A stretch of DNA of 20,504 nucleotides from Mesorhizobium amorphae (GTDB lineage: Bacteria; Pseudomonadota; Alphaproteobacteria; Rhizobiales; Rhizobiaceae), in contig QFNI01000061.1 of the NCBI GenBank assembly GCA_003240775.1, positions 1-20,504 of the forward strand. Reading direction: 5' to 3'. A model generated the notes under the pieces. That model did not search any database and was not told where the DNA came from. It saw only the letters and a program-made list of their open reading frames with translations. Below are positions 1-7,556 of this stretch, one piece after another. How positions within the stretch are numbered: position 1 is the first letter of the stretch; every line of letters begins with the position of its first letter. The position numbers were made by a program, and so were the translations under genes.

Positions 1-213
1 ATCGACCCGTCCGTGCCGCGCTCCCCGGACCTGTTCGACCAGATGATGAAGCTCGCCCGCCAGGTCGCGGACAAGCGCGGCGAGGGGAGATCGTTCGACG
101 GCCTGCGCGGGCTCGGGATCCTCGACGATGACCGGCTCGAGAAGCCGCCGTCCTTGGCGCAGATGCCCGGCGACGTGGTCGAGGACTCCGGCCCCGAATC
201 CGCCGCGCCCTGA
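1..213 (+). CDS. C-terminal end of an unrecognised protein (5' partial)
   Basis: The frame is open from the first base and ends at TGA 211-213, so about 70 C-terminal residues of a gene that begins left of the window are visible. The piece is hydrophilic, with an acidic, proline-containing tail ending in SAAP and no membrane segment or motif I recognise. The GTG at 13 is internal to the open frame and is not a convincing start, because no Shine-Dalgarno sequence precedes it. The gene converges with the leftward gene that ends at 220, and a perfect hairpin spans both stops. Function cannot be assigned from this fragment; neighbouring conjugation genes suggest, but do not show, a role in transfer. 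Confidence 0.6.
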   Translation: MDPSVPRSPDLFDQMMKLARQVADKRGEGRSFDGLRGLGILDDDRLEKPPSLAQMPGDVVEDSGPESAAP

Positions 214-228
214 GCCGACTCAGGGCGC
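205..228. terminator. Bidirectional terminator-like hairpin between convergent genes
   Basis: A perfect 10-bp inverted repeat (GCGCCCTGAG at 205-214, CTCAGGGCGC at 219-228) with a 4-nt loop covers the stop codons of the two converging genes (TGA 211-213 and the leftward stop at 220-222). There is no T-run on either side, so it may act as an mRNA 3' end or a weak terminator rather than a classical intrinsic one. Confidence 0.5.
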
Positions 229-1197
229 CGGCGCCGATTCGGCCGCCGGCGCCCGGATCTTCCGCCAGGTCACCGGCGCGCGCGACGCCGCCGCGTCGGC
301 GACGATCGCGCCGACGCTCCGCGCCAGGAGCGGGTCACGCGACAGGACGCGGGCCCCGGCCGCGCGGCCGAGGGCGCGGATCGCGTCCGCTCCCGGGAGG
401 GACGGGTCAAGGACGATCACGTCGGCGACGTCGGCCGCGTCGCCGCCGATCGCGCAGCTCGCCGCGCGAATCGTCGCGAACCACTTGTCGCCGCCGCCCG
501 AAGGGCCGCGGTTCGCCACGGAGGAGAACACCTTCTCCGGAACGGCCGCCTCGTCCAGGGCGCGCAGGGCGCCGATGAGCGCCGGGCCGCGCGGCACCCC
601 GATGATCGAATCGCCCGTCGCCCCGACCCGCGACGGGACGATCACGCTGCGCGGGGTAAGCTTCTCGTCGGCGACGGAGATCACGCGGGCGCGCGCCGAA
701 AGCGCCGCCGTCTCGACCTGCGCCAGGTCCTGGTCCGCCTCGCCGCGCGGCGCGCAGATCGCGAGGACGGGCCGGGACCGCTCACGCTGCGCGGGCGGCT
801 CCCGACCGTCGGCGAGCATGAAGGTGACGTTGGGCGCGTCGCGGAGGGCGGTCACGGCCACGCGGGAGTAGACCTCGTCCCCGGGGAGGATGATCAGCCC
901 GCCGCCGGCCGAATCGGCGGCGACCGCCATCGTGACCAGCGCGCGCAGGACCCGGACCGGGTCGTCGACCGCCTCGTCGACGTCGCGGGTCATCGCCAGG
1001 GCGACGCGGTGCGACCCGTCCGGGGACGGCGCCGTCAGGACGGAGCCGTGCGGCCCCTGCGCGCGACGCATGCGGATGATCGCGCCCGCCGCCGTCTCGC
1101 CCGAGAGGGCGACGGGCCGGATAACCATGCGAAGCGGCATGCCGGAGCGGGAGATGACGTCATCGGCCGGGTCGTCGGCGAGAGCGAAATGGGCCAT
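220..1197 (-). CDS. Hypothetical protein, 325 aa, last gene of the leftward pil/tra block
   Basis: A leftward gene starting at ATG 1197 (MAHFALADD...) with GGAG about 7 nt upstream, ending at 220. It has no signal peptide and no clear membrane helix, and is rich in Ala, Arg, Asp and Val. Short hydrophobic strands followed by Gly/Ala/Asp-rich turns (for example GGGLIILPGDE and VADVIVLDPSLPGADAI) suggest an alpha/beta cytoplasmic fold, but I recognise no family or catalytic motif. It follows the TraW/IcmX-like gene with a 66-bp gap that includes a short hairpin, so it may be partly uncoupled from that gene. Coding status is supported by length, start signal and third-position GC bias; function is unknown. 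Confidence 0.75.
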   Translation of the reverse strand: MAHFALADDPADDVISRSGMPLRMVIRPVALSGETAAGAIIRMRRAQGPHGSVLTAPSPDGSHRVALAMTRDVDEAVDDPVRVLRALVTMAVAADSAGGGLIILPGDEVYSRVAVTALRDAPNVTFMLADGREPPAQRERSRPVLAICAPRGEADQDLAQVETAALSARARVISVADEKLTPRSVIVPSRVGATGDSIIGVPRGPALIGALRALDEAAVPEKVFSSVANRGPSGGGDKWFATIRAASCAIGGDAADVADVIVLDPSLPGADAIRALGRAAGARVLSRDPLLARSVGAIVADAAASRAPVTWRKIRAPAAESAPAP

Positions 1198-1248
1198 GAG
1201 GGAACTCCATGAGGAGCCCCATCATAGCCGTTCGCGACGCAACCCGAA

Positions 1249-1264
1249 AGGCCGTTTTCGGCCT
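1249..1264 (-). terminator. Short hairpin after the TraW/IcmX-like gene
   Basis: Read leftward, the six-bp stem AGGCCG / CGGCCT with an AAAA loop begins at the last base of the stop codon and is followed by a short T-run (TTT). It is small and could cause partial termination, lowering expression of the gene at 1197-220 relative to those upstream. Confidence 0.35.
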
Positions 1265-2358
1265 CAGTTCAGCGAGGTCGGGTCGATGAGCGAGAACAGG
1301 ATCGCCGAATCGACGGCGGCCTGGCGCTGCTGGAGCTCGTAGCTCAGATAGAGCGTCCGGTTCATCACCGAGGTCAGGTCGAGCAGCTTCTGCAGGGCGA
1401 CCGACGGGTTGTTTCGGTCCTGCATCTCCTCCGGCGTCGGGCTGTAATGCATCGCGCCGCGGATCTCGATCTGCTGCTGCTCCGGCATGTAGCCGCCCTC
1501 GGGCGGCATCATCCGGTTGTAGCCCTGGGCGCGCTTGGCCATCTCGATCATCGGGGCGGCCGGGGCGACCCCCTCACGGGCGTTCGCGACCATGGTCAAG
1601 GGCCCGAAACCGGCGTTGCGGCGCGTCTCCCACTCCTTGTAGAGCGCGGCCCGGACGAGGCCCGCCTCGCTCTTCATCTCCTCCTCCGTGACCGGGGGAG
1701 GGGGCGTGGTGTCGGCCAGGTTGAACATCATCTGCGACACGGCCGAGACGGCGCCCGGCGCCGAATAGTCGATGAACGCCTCCTCGAACAGGATCTCCGG
1801 ATCCGTGCTCGCGTCGGCCCGGCCTGCGAAGGGCGTGTCCGTGGTGGCCGCGGTGGCGGCCTGGCGGATCCCGCCCTGACGGACGTCCGGGTCGGAGCCG
1901 GACATGCGCGACTTCACGTCGTTCGCGGCCGCCGAGCCAGCGCCGCGAACGGGCGACGCGGTCGGTCCGCCCTCGCCGCCCTCCCCGCCGCCGCCGCCGA
2001 ACAGGTCGAGAAGCAGGCAGAGGACGGGGTCCGGCTCGAACTTCTTCTCCGCCTCGATCCGGACCTGCTGACGGTCACGAATCGACGCGTTGACCTCCTG
2101 GGCGTCGGCGATCCGCTTGTCCGCCTCGACCTGCATCTGCTGGTGCGAGGAGTTCTCGCCGGCCTGCATGCGCATGGACTGGACGAGAAGCCGGCTCTGG
2201 TCGCGGATCTCCTGCTGGATTCTATTCAGCCGGTCGGTGTGCCGGTTGGCGATGCTGATCTGCTCGCGCTGGTTGAACGACGTGGCCCGCTGGGCGGAGG
2301 CCGGGGTCACCAGGAAGGTCGAGCCGATGAGCGCGGAAAGGATGATGATCTTCTTCAT
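1264..2358 (-). CDS. Exported coiled-coil protein, TraW/IcmX-like T4BSS periplasmic component (tentative)
   Basis: The 364-residue product begins MKKIIILSALIGSTFLVTPASAQ, a clear Sec signal peptide cleaved near residue 22. Residues about 30-105 are hydrophilic and Gln/Arg/Glu-rich with heptad-like spacing, so likely coiled coil. A Gly-rich linker (about 120-135) and a helical C-terminal third follow. The C-terminal pattern, a run of helices rich in Leu, Tyr and Gln (near LYLSYELQQRQ), resembles TraW of I-type plasmids, which corresponds to IcmX of Legionella, a periplasmic protein needed for the type IVB system; a VirB5-like role is an alternative. The start at 2358 has AGGAAAGGA upstream, 19 bp after the previous gene, so co-transcription is likely. 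Export is well supported; family is tentative. Confidence 0.55.
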   Translation of the reverse strand: MKKIIILSALIGSTFLVTPASAQRATSFNQREQISIANRHTDRLNRIQQEIRDQSRLLVQSMRMQAGENSSHQQMQVEADKRIADAQEVNASIRDRQQVRIEAEKKFEPDPVLCLLLDLFGGGGGEGGEGGPTASPVRGAGSAAANDVKSRMSGSDPDVRQGGIRQAATAATTDTPFAGRADASTDPEILFEEAFIDYSAPGAVSAVSQMMFNLADTTPPPPVTEEEMKSEAGLVRAALYKEWETRRNAGFGPLTMVANAREGVAPAAPMIEMAKRAQGYNRMMPPEGGYMPEQQQIEIRGAMHYSPTPEEMQDRNNPSVALQKLLDLTSVMNRTLYLSYELQQRQAAVDSAILFSLIDPTSLN

Positions 2359-2377
2359 GACGTTCGTCCTTTCCTGA

Positions 2378-3094
2378 TCAGTTGAACACGTTCTGGAAGG
2401 GGAACGTGCCGGCGCCGGGTCTGATGACGTTATCGGGCGCGTTGGGGTCGTAAGGGGTCGGGGTAGGTGTCGGGTTCGTCGGCGTGACCGGGGTCGTCCC
2501 GCCGATCGTCCCGCCGGTCGTCCCGCCCGGCGCCGTCGGGGGCGGCGGGTTGGTGGTCGGCCGGTTGACCTTGGCGCGGCCGCCGCCGTTGCCGAGGTCG
2601 ATACCGTCGGCGATGCTGCCGACGTCGATCTTGTCGGTGAGGTTGCCGACCTCGTCGAACAGGCCGTCCAGCGGCTCGGTCAGCTCGTTCCATTTCTCCT
2701 GCGCGAAGGAGCAGACCATCTGGTCGAGCGACTCGTCGCCGAGCATGCCGCCGATGTCCACGTCGAACCCGCCCTGGAGATCGCCCAGGATGCTGCCGAT
2801 GCCCGAGAACTTGTCGAGAGGCAGCTCCATCAGCCCGTCGAGGCAGGAGAGATCCGCCACCTGCGCGGGCGGCTTGATCGCCTCCTCGCCCTTGGCGACC
2901 TCCTCCTCGATGTTCTCCCGAACCCCTTTGGCGACCTTGTCCTTGGACGCGTCGCTGCAGCCGGGGGCGAGCTTGGACTTGATGGATTCCGTCCCCCCGG
3001 AAGATCCCCCGTCCGCCGGCTCCGCGGCCGGCGCCGCGCCCGGAAGGGAAAGGGTGAAGGCCAGAAGGGCCGAGGTGATGATGCCGCTCTTCAT
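2378..3094 (-). CDS. Exported hypothetical protein with Gly/Thr/Pro-rich C-terminal tail
   Basis: I chose ATG 3094 (MKSGIITSALLAFTLSLPG...) because GAGGAGA precedes it and it opens a signal peptide ending near APAAE; an upstream in-frame start would put extra sequence ahead of the signal peptide. The 238-residue protein has two Cys around a helical middle domain (SCLDGLMELP, QMVCSFAQEKW), an amphipathic region rich in Asp, Gly and Ile, then a low-complexity tail of GGTT-type repeats and alternating Thr-Pro before the end FPFQNVFN. It lies 19 bp after the PilV-like gene and 19 bp before the TraW/IcmX-like gene, so it is part of one leftward operon. An envelope or pilus-associated role is likely from context only. 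I do not recognise a family. Confidence 0.7.
   Translation of the reverse strand: MKSGIITSALLAFTLSLPGAAPAAEPADGGSSGGTESIKSKLAPGCSDASKDKVAKGVRENIEEEVAKGEEAIKPPAQVADLSCLDGLMELPLDKFSGIGSILGDLQGGFDVDIGGMLGDESLDQMVCSFAQEKWNELTEPLDGLFDEVGNLTDKIDVGSIADGIDLGNGGGRAKVNRPTTNPPPPTAPGGTTGGTIGGTTPVTPTNPTPTPTPYDPNAPDNVIRPGAGTFPFQNVFN
2493..2528. repeat. Three tandem 12-bp repeats coding for GGT(T/I) units
   Basis: Three consecutive units (GTCGTCCCGCCG, ATCGTCCCGCCG, GTCGTCCCGCCC) lie inside the leftward exported-protein gene and encode the GGTT-GGTI-GGTT part of its tail. The near-identity at DNA level makes slippage and length variation possible. Confidence 0.85.
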
Positions 3095-3113
3095 TTTGCC
3101 GTCTCCTCGCCGG

Positions 3114-4763
3114 TCAGGACGCTGCATTGCAGGACCACGTATAATTGACAATCCCCTGGTTGTCACCAACCGCGTAAATATCAGGTTTCCCGTCGCCGAC
3201 CGGCATGCCGTCCACGACGTTCTGACGATAATACGGCGAGGTCGAGTCGAGGCAAACGTCCAGCACCCCGTTCATGTCGAACCTTGCCGGGTCGTCGACC
3301 GCGGGCAACGGGGTGATCTCGCCCGAGGGGAAGCTGTTGTTGCAGTAATCCTCGCTCACGTAGGTGATGATCCCCGCGGTCCCGTCGCTCTCGTCGACCG
3401 TCGGCTGGAAGCCGGTGATCGGGCGCGACATCGTCTCGCCGAGGGCCGACGCCCAGACGCTGAGACGCGGCATGGCCGATTCCGTGACCCCGTCGCCGTC
3501 CTCGTCCAGGACGCACATCGACGGCGGCAAGGGGATCTGGTCCCCGACCGTGACCGAGCCGGAGCCGATGACAAGCGCATCGTTCAGGTTGACGGCGCCG
3601 CCGTCGGTCGAGGTCAGGACCACCGGGCCGCCGAAGGACGCTGACCCGTCCACGCGCGCCTCGCCGTTGACGGTCAGGTCGCCGCCCGCGGCGACGTCGC
3701 CGGAGGTCTCGAGAGACCCCGCCTTGACGTCGCAGTCGATATAGATCTCCCCCTCGGGCGCGATCGCATGCGCCGGGTCACCCTCCGCGGCCGGGCGGCA
3801 GGTCACGCGGCGCAGGTTGCTGATCGCGGGGCTTTCCCCGGCGGCGTTCTCGCCCAGCACCATGCTGCTCCGCACGACGTTGTCGCTGGCGCTCTCGCAT
3901 TGCGCCTTCTCCGCCCCCGTGAGGTCGTGGCACCGCAGGAAGGCCTCGTTGATGTTCGCCGCCGACCCGCCGCCGTTGCCGGCCCCGGAAAATCCTCCCG
4001 CCGCGGAGATGACGGAGGCGAAATGGCCCTCGCCGATCTCGGCGCCGGCCGCCTCGAAGCGGCCGATCCAGGGTCCGGGGTCCATGTTGATCTCCCCGAA
4101 CGCGCCGAGCATGACCTCCGACCCGGGCTCGCCCTCGAGGCGCGCCACCGTCGGGATGCCGGCGGCGCGGACGACCCGCGCCGCGCGCAGCGGATCGACC
4201 GGATCGCCGTTCACGCTGAACAGCATCGCCTCCAGGTCGATCTCGTCGTTGTCGGCGCCGGAATAGACGCCGTCATGCAGCGTCTTCACGTCCCGGCCGG
4301 CGTTGCGGTAGGCGATCACGTCGCCCGCCGTCACCGTGTTGGCCGGGGTCGACGGGTCGTCGAGGGCCTGGCTGCGCAGGACCCCGCGCATCCCCATCGA
4401 GAACCCCTGACCGAAACGACCCTCGACCACCCCGCCCGCGCCGGCGGGGGCGTATCCGCCCGCGGCCAGGTCGGAAAGCGCGGTCAGCGTCTCGAAATCG
4501 TCGCTTTCCGAACCGGCGTCGACGGCGGCGACGTAATCTGCCACGGCCTTGCGGCCGGTCTCCTGAACGTAGGCGCGCGCCGATTCGGCGACGATCCGGA
4601 GATCGACCCCGGCCGTGTCGTCGCTGCGGATCTCGGCCTGGCGGAACGCGAGCGGGATCATGAAGGCGGAGAACGCGACAGCGAGGATGATCGCCAGAAG
4701 CTGGTCGTTGACGCCCAGAAGCCCGCGCTCCCGAACCCTGATCCGTGTGGTGAGAAATGTCAT
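3114..4763 (-). CDS. pilV: PilV-like minor pilin / thin-pilus tip adhesin
   Basis: I placed the start at ATG 4763 (MTFLTTRIRVRERG...), one base after the stop of the preceding gene; longer upstream frames would overlap that gene. The 549-residue product has a short basic N-terminus, one hydrophobic helix at about residues 18-40 (LLAIILAVAFSAFMIPLAF), then a charged helix that continues the helix, the type IV-prepilin plan seen in PilV of R64-type plasmids. A large secreted region follows, with a Gly/Asp-rich segment of short repeating strands (near GDVAAGGDLTVNGEARVDG) typical of beta-roll tail-fibre parts, and a C-terminal Cys-containing domain. In R64, PilV selects the recipient through its C-terminus. 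No canonical GFxxxE cleavage site is visible, and no shufflon repeats or recombinase follow it here. Confidence 0.65.
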   Translation of the reverse strand: MTFLTTRIRVRERGLLGVNDQLLAIILAVAFSAFMIPLAFRQAEIRSDDTAGVDLRIVAESARAYVQETGRKAVADYVAAVDAGSESDDFETLTALSDLAAGGYAPAGAGGVVEGRFGQGFSMGMRGVLRSQALDDPSTPANTVTAGDVIAYRNAGRDVKTLHDGVYSGADNDEIDLEAMLFSVNGDPVDPLRAARVVRAAGIPTVARLEGEPGSEVMLGAFGEINMDPGPWIGRFEAAGAEIGEGHFASVISAAGGFSGAGNGGGSAANINEAFLRCHDLTGAEKAQCESASDNVVRSSMVLGENAAGESPAISNLRRVTCRPAAEGDPAHAIAPEGEIYIDCDVKAGSLETSGDVAAGGDLTVNGEARVDGSASFGGPVVLTSTDGGAVNLNDALVIGSGSVTVGDQIPLPPSMCVLDEDGDGVTESAMPRLSVWASALGETMSRPITGFQPTVDESDGTAGIITYVSEDYCNNSFPSGEITPLPAVDDPARFDMNGVLDVCLDSTSPYYRQNVVDGMPVGDGKPDIYAVGDNQGIVNYTWSCNAAS

Positions 4764-4764
4764 G

Positions 4765-5235
4765 TCAGGTCCTCGGGATGATGGTGACGAGGCCGAAGCC
4801 GACCTCGGGGCCGGTGTCCGCCCCCACGTCGATCTGCTCGGATTCCCCGATGAAGCGCCCGCCCTCAACCTGGCCGGAAAGCGTCCGGCGCTCCGTGTCC
4901 GAGACCGCCCACGCCGCCAGGCGGGAGCGGAAACGCTCCCCGACCGGACCTTCAGGGAGATCCGACGCGGCGATGCGGGTCGCGACGGCGACCCCCCCGT
5001 CCGCCATCATCTCCGCCGAGGTGTGAACTCGCGAGGAGATCGGCTCGGGAAGCTCCGGAACGGATGAGCCTTCGGACTGAATCGCCGTTCCGACGGCCCG
5101 CCGATGCTCGTAAATCACAACGTCCGCCTCGCCCGCCGGCAGGGCCGCGGATCGAAGCGCGGTGTCCGCGTTCTCCTCAAAGACCATGAATGACATCAGG
5201 GCGACGAGGATGATCAGGTAGCTTGCGGTCTGCAT
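4765..5235 (-). CDS. PilM-like small inner-membrane protein (tentative)
   Basis: A 156-residue protein beginning MQTASYLIILVALMSFMVF, one uncleaved N-terminal membrane helix (about 3-19), followed by a soluble domain with a VIYEHRRAV stretch like the conserved (L/V)xYRxAV segment of PilM proteins of thin-pilus systems. PilM in R64 is about 145 residues and is an inner-membrane part of the thin pilus base. The start at 5235 has GGAGGGGG upstream. The stop ends one base before the PilV-like ATG, so translation is probably coupled. It is the first gene of the leftward block. Size, topology and partnership with PilV support PilM, but similarity is weak and a different pilus accessory protein is possible. 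Confidence 0.5.
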   Translation of the reverse strand: MQTASYLIILVALMSFMVFEENADTALRSAALPAGEADVVIYEHRRAVGTAIQSEGSSVPELPEPISSRVHTSAEMMADGGVAVATRIAASDLPEGPVGERFRSRLAAWAVSDTERRTLSGQVEGGRFIGESEQIDVGADTGPEVGFGLVTIIPRT

Positions 5236-5260
5236 TCAGGAATCGGGCCCCCTCCGGAAA

Positions 5261-5289
5261 GCTTTATGACGCGGCGCGATCGCGGTCAA
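5261..5289 (-). promoter_or_regulatory. Candidate promoter of the pilM-pilV block
   Basis: On the leftward strand, TTGACC (5289-5284; CTTGACC in full) is followed after 17 bp by TAAAGC (5266-5261), placing transcription start roughly 20 bp before the start codon at 5235. The -35 matches well and the -10 poorly (3 of 6), so this is a weak candidate in the right place. Confidence 0.3.
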
Positions 5290-5393
5290 GCGGCCAGGCC
5301 GGAAAGCCCGCCGACCGGAAAGATTCGCGTCCCGATCTTGATTCTTTCGGGAGCGGCGGCGATCCTCCACGCGAAGCCGAACAGGAGCACGAG

Positions 5394-5822
5394 ATGCAGC
5401 CCACGATTCACCATGACGCCGCCATCGGCCCCGAGGGGATCGAATGCGTGGCGATCATCAACGCCGAGGCCCTGCGCATATTCGGGGAGGACATGGTCGC
5501 GACCGCCGTGAGCAGCGGCGAGAACGTCGTGTTTCACGAATCCGACAAGGGCGGCGTGGTCATGGCCGTCGAGGCCGACAGCCATCTCGTCACCGCGATC
5601 CAGGATTCCCTGCACGATTCCGGGCAGCACTTCGTCCTCGACCTGGCGCGCGCCCTCTCCCCCGAGAAAGACATCGTGCCGCGCGGGGCGGAACTGACCT
5701 GGTTCAAGGATCACCCCGGCCGCATCGTGACCGCCGAGCAGGCGATCGAGGCGACGTTCCGGAACGCGCCCGACCTGGCAGGCCCCGAAGATGACGATCA
5801 GGCTCCCGCACTTTCGGCCTGA
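5394..5822 (+). CDS. Hypothetical acidic protein, 142 aa
   Basis: The start is ATG 5394 (MQPTIHHDAAIGPEG...), with AGGAG about 9 nt upstream; an upstream in-frame ATG lacks such a signal and would read through the divergent promoter region. The product is soluble, acidic and without signal peptide or membrane helix, with a His-containing N-terminus and a C-terminus rich in Asp, Pro and Ala. A central alternation of hydrophobic strands and helices (GGVVMAVEADSHLVTAIQDS) suggests a small alpha/beta domain. I recognise no family. The last 32 bases overlap the start of the nuclease-like gene, so the two are co-expressed and perhaps functionally linked. Confidence 0.7.
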   Translation: MQPTIHHDAAIGPEGIECVAIINAEALRIFGEDMVATAVSSGENVVFHESDKGGVVMAVEADSHLVTAIQDSLHDSGQHFVLDLARALSPEKDIVPRGAELTWFKDHPGRIVTAEQAIEATFRNAPDLAGPEDDDQAPALSA

Positions 5823-6372
5823 CGCGCCGGAGGTCACCGGGACCCCGTTCGTTATCAGGGCCCGCGACCTTCGGGTCGTGGACGGCGACACCGTCGCCGC
5901 CCTGCTGCCGCGTCCGGCGCCCCGCCAGGGGCGGCAGGCGGCGTTCCGGGTCAGGTTCCGGTCAGCCGACGCGGGGGAGACGCGGGAGAAGTTCACGGGC
6001 CCGGAAACGATCGTGCTCCGGTCGGTCGGGCTGGCCGACGAGAACGGGCCCGGCGCCCGCGCCGCGGCGGACCTCAAGTGGATCCTCACCGGCCGGTCCG
6101 TCCTCGTCATCCCCCACGGCCTCGACCGATGGGGCCGGATCGTCGGCGACGTCTGGGCGTCCGGATGCGAGGGCGACAGCTTCGGCATGCGCGGCGCGTG
6201 GTCGGCGGAGCGTCGCATGATCGAGATGGGATCCCTGTCGCCTCGGGAAGGCGAGACGGTGCCCTCATCCCTGGAGGCGGAGCTCGCCAGGGCGATCGAC
6301 GACCCGCCCGCGTTCGACGACCTGCACGAATCGCTCAGCGCGCGGGAACGTGACGTCGGCCCCGGATGGTGA
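5791..6372 (+). CDS. Staphylococcal-nuclease-like (TNase) domain protein
   Basis: The 193-residue protein carries the SNase-fold signatures in order: VVDGDTV at 29-35 (calcium-binding Asp of the DGDT motif), RFRSADAGE at 55-63, and DRWGRIVG at 112-119. Aligned by eye to staphylococcal nuclease these keep Arg35 (R55), Asp40 (D60), Glu43 (E63) and Arg87 (R116), so a metal-dependent nuclease acting on DNA or RNA is likely. Unlike many members it has no signal peptide, so it should work in the cytoplasm unless exported another way. A C-terminal extension of about 60 residues follows the domain. The start at 5791 overlaps the previous gene by 32 bases; a later start would cut into the domain. Its stop directly abuts the stop of the converging TraX-like gene. 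Confidence 0.75.
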   Translation: MTIRLPHFRPDAPEVTGTPFVIRARDLRVVDGDTVAALLPRPAPRQGRQAAFRVRFRSADAGETREKFTGPETIVLRSVGLADENGPGARAAADLKWILTGRSVLVIPHGLDRWGRIVGDVWASGCEGDSFGMRGAWSAERRMIEMGSLSPREGETVPSSLEAELARAIDDPPAFDDLHESLSARERDVGPGW

Positions 6373-6849
6373 TCATCCGGTGATGGCGATACGGAGCCAC
6401 TCCCGCATCCCGACGATCCGGCGCTCACGCGCCTGGAACCCGGCGTGGGCGTGAATGACGGCGATCCCCCCCGCGAAGAACAGGCCGACGACCCCCATCA
6501 GGAGCGGGGACGCCCATCCGGTGATCGCCCAGAACGCCAACGGCGCCAGGACCGACAGGCCGCAAAGGGCGAGCATCAGGGATACGGTCCTCTGGCGCTC
6601 ACGCACGAAACCGGCCAGCCCCGCCTCCGACATGCCTGAACGGGCCAGGTCCGCCTCGAAGAGGCGGCGCCCCTCCGCCTCGGAATGCCCCTCCCACGCC
6701 GCCTTCACCTTCGCCTTGCTCAACCGATCGCTTCTCGCCGTGTCGCGAATGTGATTGTAGGCGTCCGAGATCTCGGTCATGCCGCTGCGAACGTGGCCGA
6801 GCAGGAGCCGGCGGCCGAAATACGAGGAAAGACCTGAACGCAGGCTCAT
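6373..6849 (-). CDS. TraX/IcmV-like conjugal transfer membrane protein
   Basis: The product of about 158 residues has a basic, helical N-terminal half, then the segment EGRRLFEADLARSGMSEAGL, two adjacent membrane helices (near LMLALCGLSVLAPLAFWAI and PLLMGVVGLFFAGGIAVIH), and an end of the form QARERRIVGMREWL. This order, a charged FxxA...(T/S)Exx(L) helix, two close transmembrane helices and an RERRxxxxREWL tail, is what I know from TraX of I-type conjugation systems, matched to IcmV of Legionella, an inner-membrane component. I chose ATG 6849 because it overlaps the stop of the upstream gene as ATGA; ATG 6861 would add four residues and is possible. It forms a two-gene leftward unit with the DUF882 protein. 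Confidence 0.6.
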   Translation of the reverse strand: MSLRSGLSSYFGRRLLLGHVRSGMTEISDAYNHIRDTARSDRLSKAKVKAAWEGHSEAEGRRLFEADLARSGMSEAGLAGFVRERQRTVSLMLALCGLSVLAPLAFWAITGWASPLLMGVVGLFFAGGIAVIHAHAGFQARERRIVGMREWLRIAITG

Positions 6850-7415
6850 GCTGGCCCCCATGCCCGCTCGGGGCCGCTATCGACGTGGATGAAGCTCTGC
6901 CGCGGGTAATACCCGACCCCGCCGACGCCCAGCCACCGGGAAAAGTCGCGCAGCTTCTTCAGCGGCGCGTCGGACATGGTGAAATCGACCGCCTCCGCGT
7001 CGATGTGCTTCGAGTTGCGCGCGGCGCCCTGCTCCCGGAGCTTCGCGTTGGTCCTCTCGGTCCGGTAACCGGACAGGTAGACCAGCCGCCCCCCGTATCC
7101 GGACTTGATGCTCGCGGCCCGCAAGGCGGCCAGGGCCCACAAGGTCCGGACCGACATCTGCTTCGTTTCGTTCTCGCGCCAGTCGCGCATGAACACGTTG
7201 ATCCTCTCGAGCGCGGCGCGATCGTAGCGTCCGTCCGCGAAGAAGCGGACGTCGAGAACGTCCCCGCTGCGCTGGCAGATCATGTCGAGCCGGGGCGGGA
7301 CGTTTCCGACGATGGCGTCCAGGTTGCTGCCCTCCCGCGCCGCCCCGGCCAGGGCCAGGGAGGGGGCGGCGGCGGCCGCCGCCGCGCACACCAGAAAGCT
7401 TCGCCTGTGGATCAA
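6846..7415 (-). CDS. Tat-exported DUF882 / M15-like peptidoglycan hydrolase
   Basis: The C-terminal domain contains the M15/DUF882 (MepK/YcbK-like) zinc site: SKH at 135-137, D144 in AEAVDF, and H177 in the HVDSG motif near the C-terminus, preceded by the SGYRT motif. Such enzymes cleave peptide cross-links in murein. I chose the TTG start at 7415: GGGAGG lies about 6 nt upstream, and it places HRRSFL followed by a long Ala run right at the N-terminus, a twin-arginine signal. ATG 7454 would add 13 residues but falls on the candidate -10 box. The product is 189 residues, the domain's usual size. It overlaps the TraX/IcmV-like gene by 4 nt (ATGA), which suggests a wall-opening role for assembly of the conjugation channel (inference). 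Confidence 0.8.
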   Translation of the reverse strand: MIHRRSFLVCAAAAAAAPSLALAGAAREGSNLDAIVGNVPPRLDMICQRSGDVLDVRFFADGRYDRAALERINVFMRDWRENETKQMSVRTLWALAALRAASIKSGYGGRLVYLSGYRTERTNAKLREQGAARNSKHIDAEAVDFTMSDAPLKKLRDFSRWLGVGGVGYYPRQSFIHVDSGPERAWGPA

Positions 7416-7453
7416 GTCCGCCTCCCGTGATTCGCAGGTCCGGTTCCGATTCA

Positions 7454-7482
7454 TGGATAGCGCCCTCGGGGCGGCTCGTAAA
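7454..7482 (-). promoter_or_regulatory. Candidate promoter for the DUF882-TraX pair
   Basis: Leftward TTTACG (7482-7477), 17 bp, TATCCA (7459-7454). If real, transcription starts just after the ATG at 7454, which supports the TTG start at 7415. Match to consensus is partial. Confidence 0.3.
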
Positions 7483-7508
7483 GATGAAAGACTCGGCGGG
7501 GAAAGGCG

Positions 7509-7537
7509 TTGCATGAAGAGGTTTTGCGTAATAAAGT
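7509..7537 (+). promoter_or_regulatory. Candidate promoter of the recJ-led operon
   Basis: Rightward TTGCAT (7509-7514), 17 bp, TAAAGT (7532-7537), in an unusually A/T-rich patch for this window. It leaves a short leader with the GCGAGG ribosome-binding site (7546-7551) before ATG 7557. Confidence 0.3.
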
Positions 7538-7556
7538 AAGGGAAAGCGAGGTTTTG

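Noticed and set aside
1447..2385. 312-codon plus-strand frame, and similar frames at 128-871, 2484-3644 and 3768-4781
   Set aside because: Antisense shadows of the leftward pil/tra block; the minus-strand frames have signal peptides, ribosome-binding sites and consistent spacing.
4764..4868. Longer N-terminus for the PilV-like protein
   Set aside because: It would overlap the PilM-like gene by over 100 bases and put Ser/Arg-rich sequence ahead of the membrane helix; ATG 4763 fits the one-base spacing.
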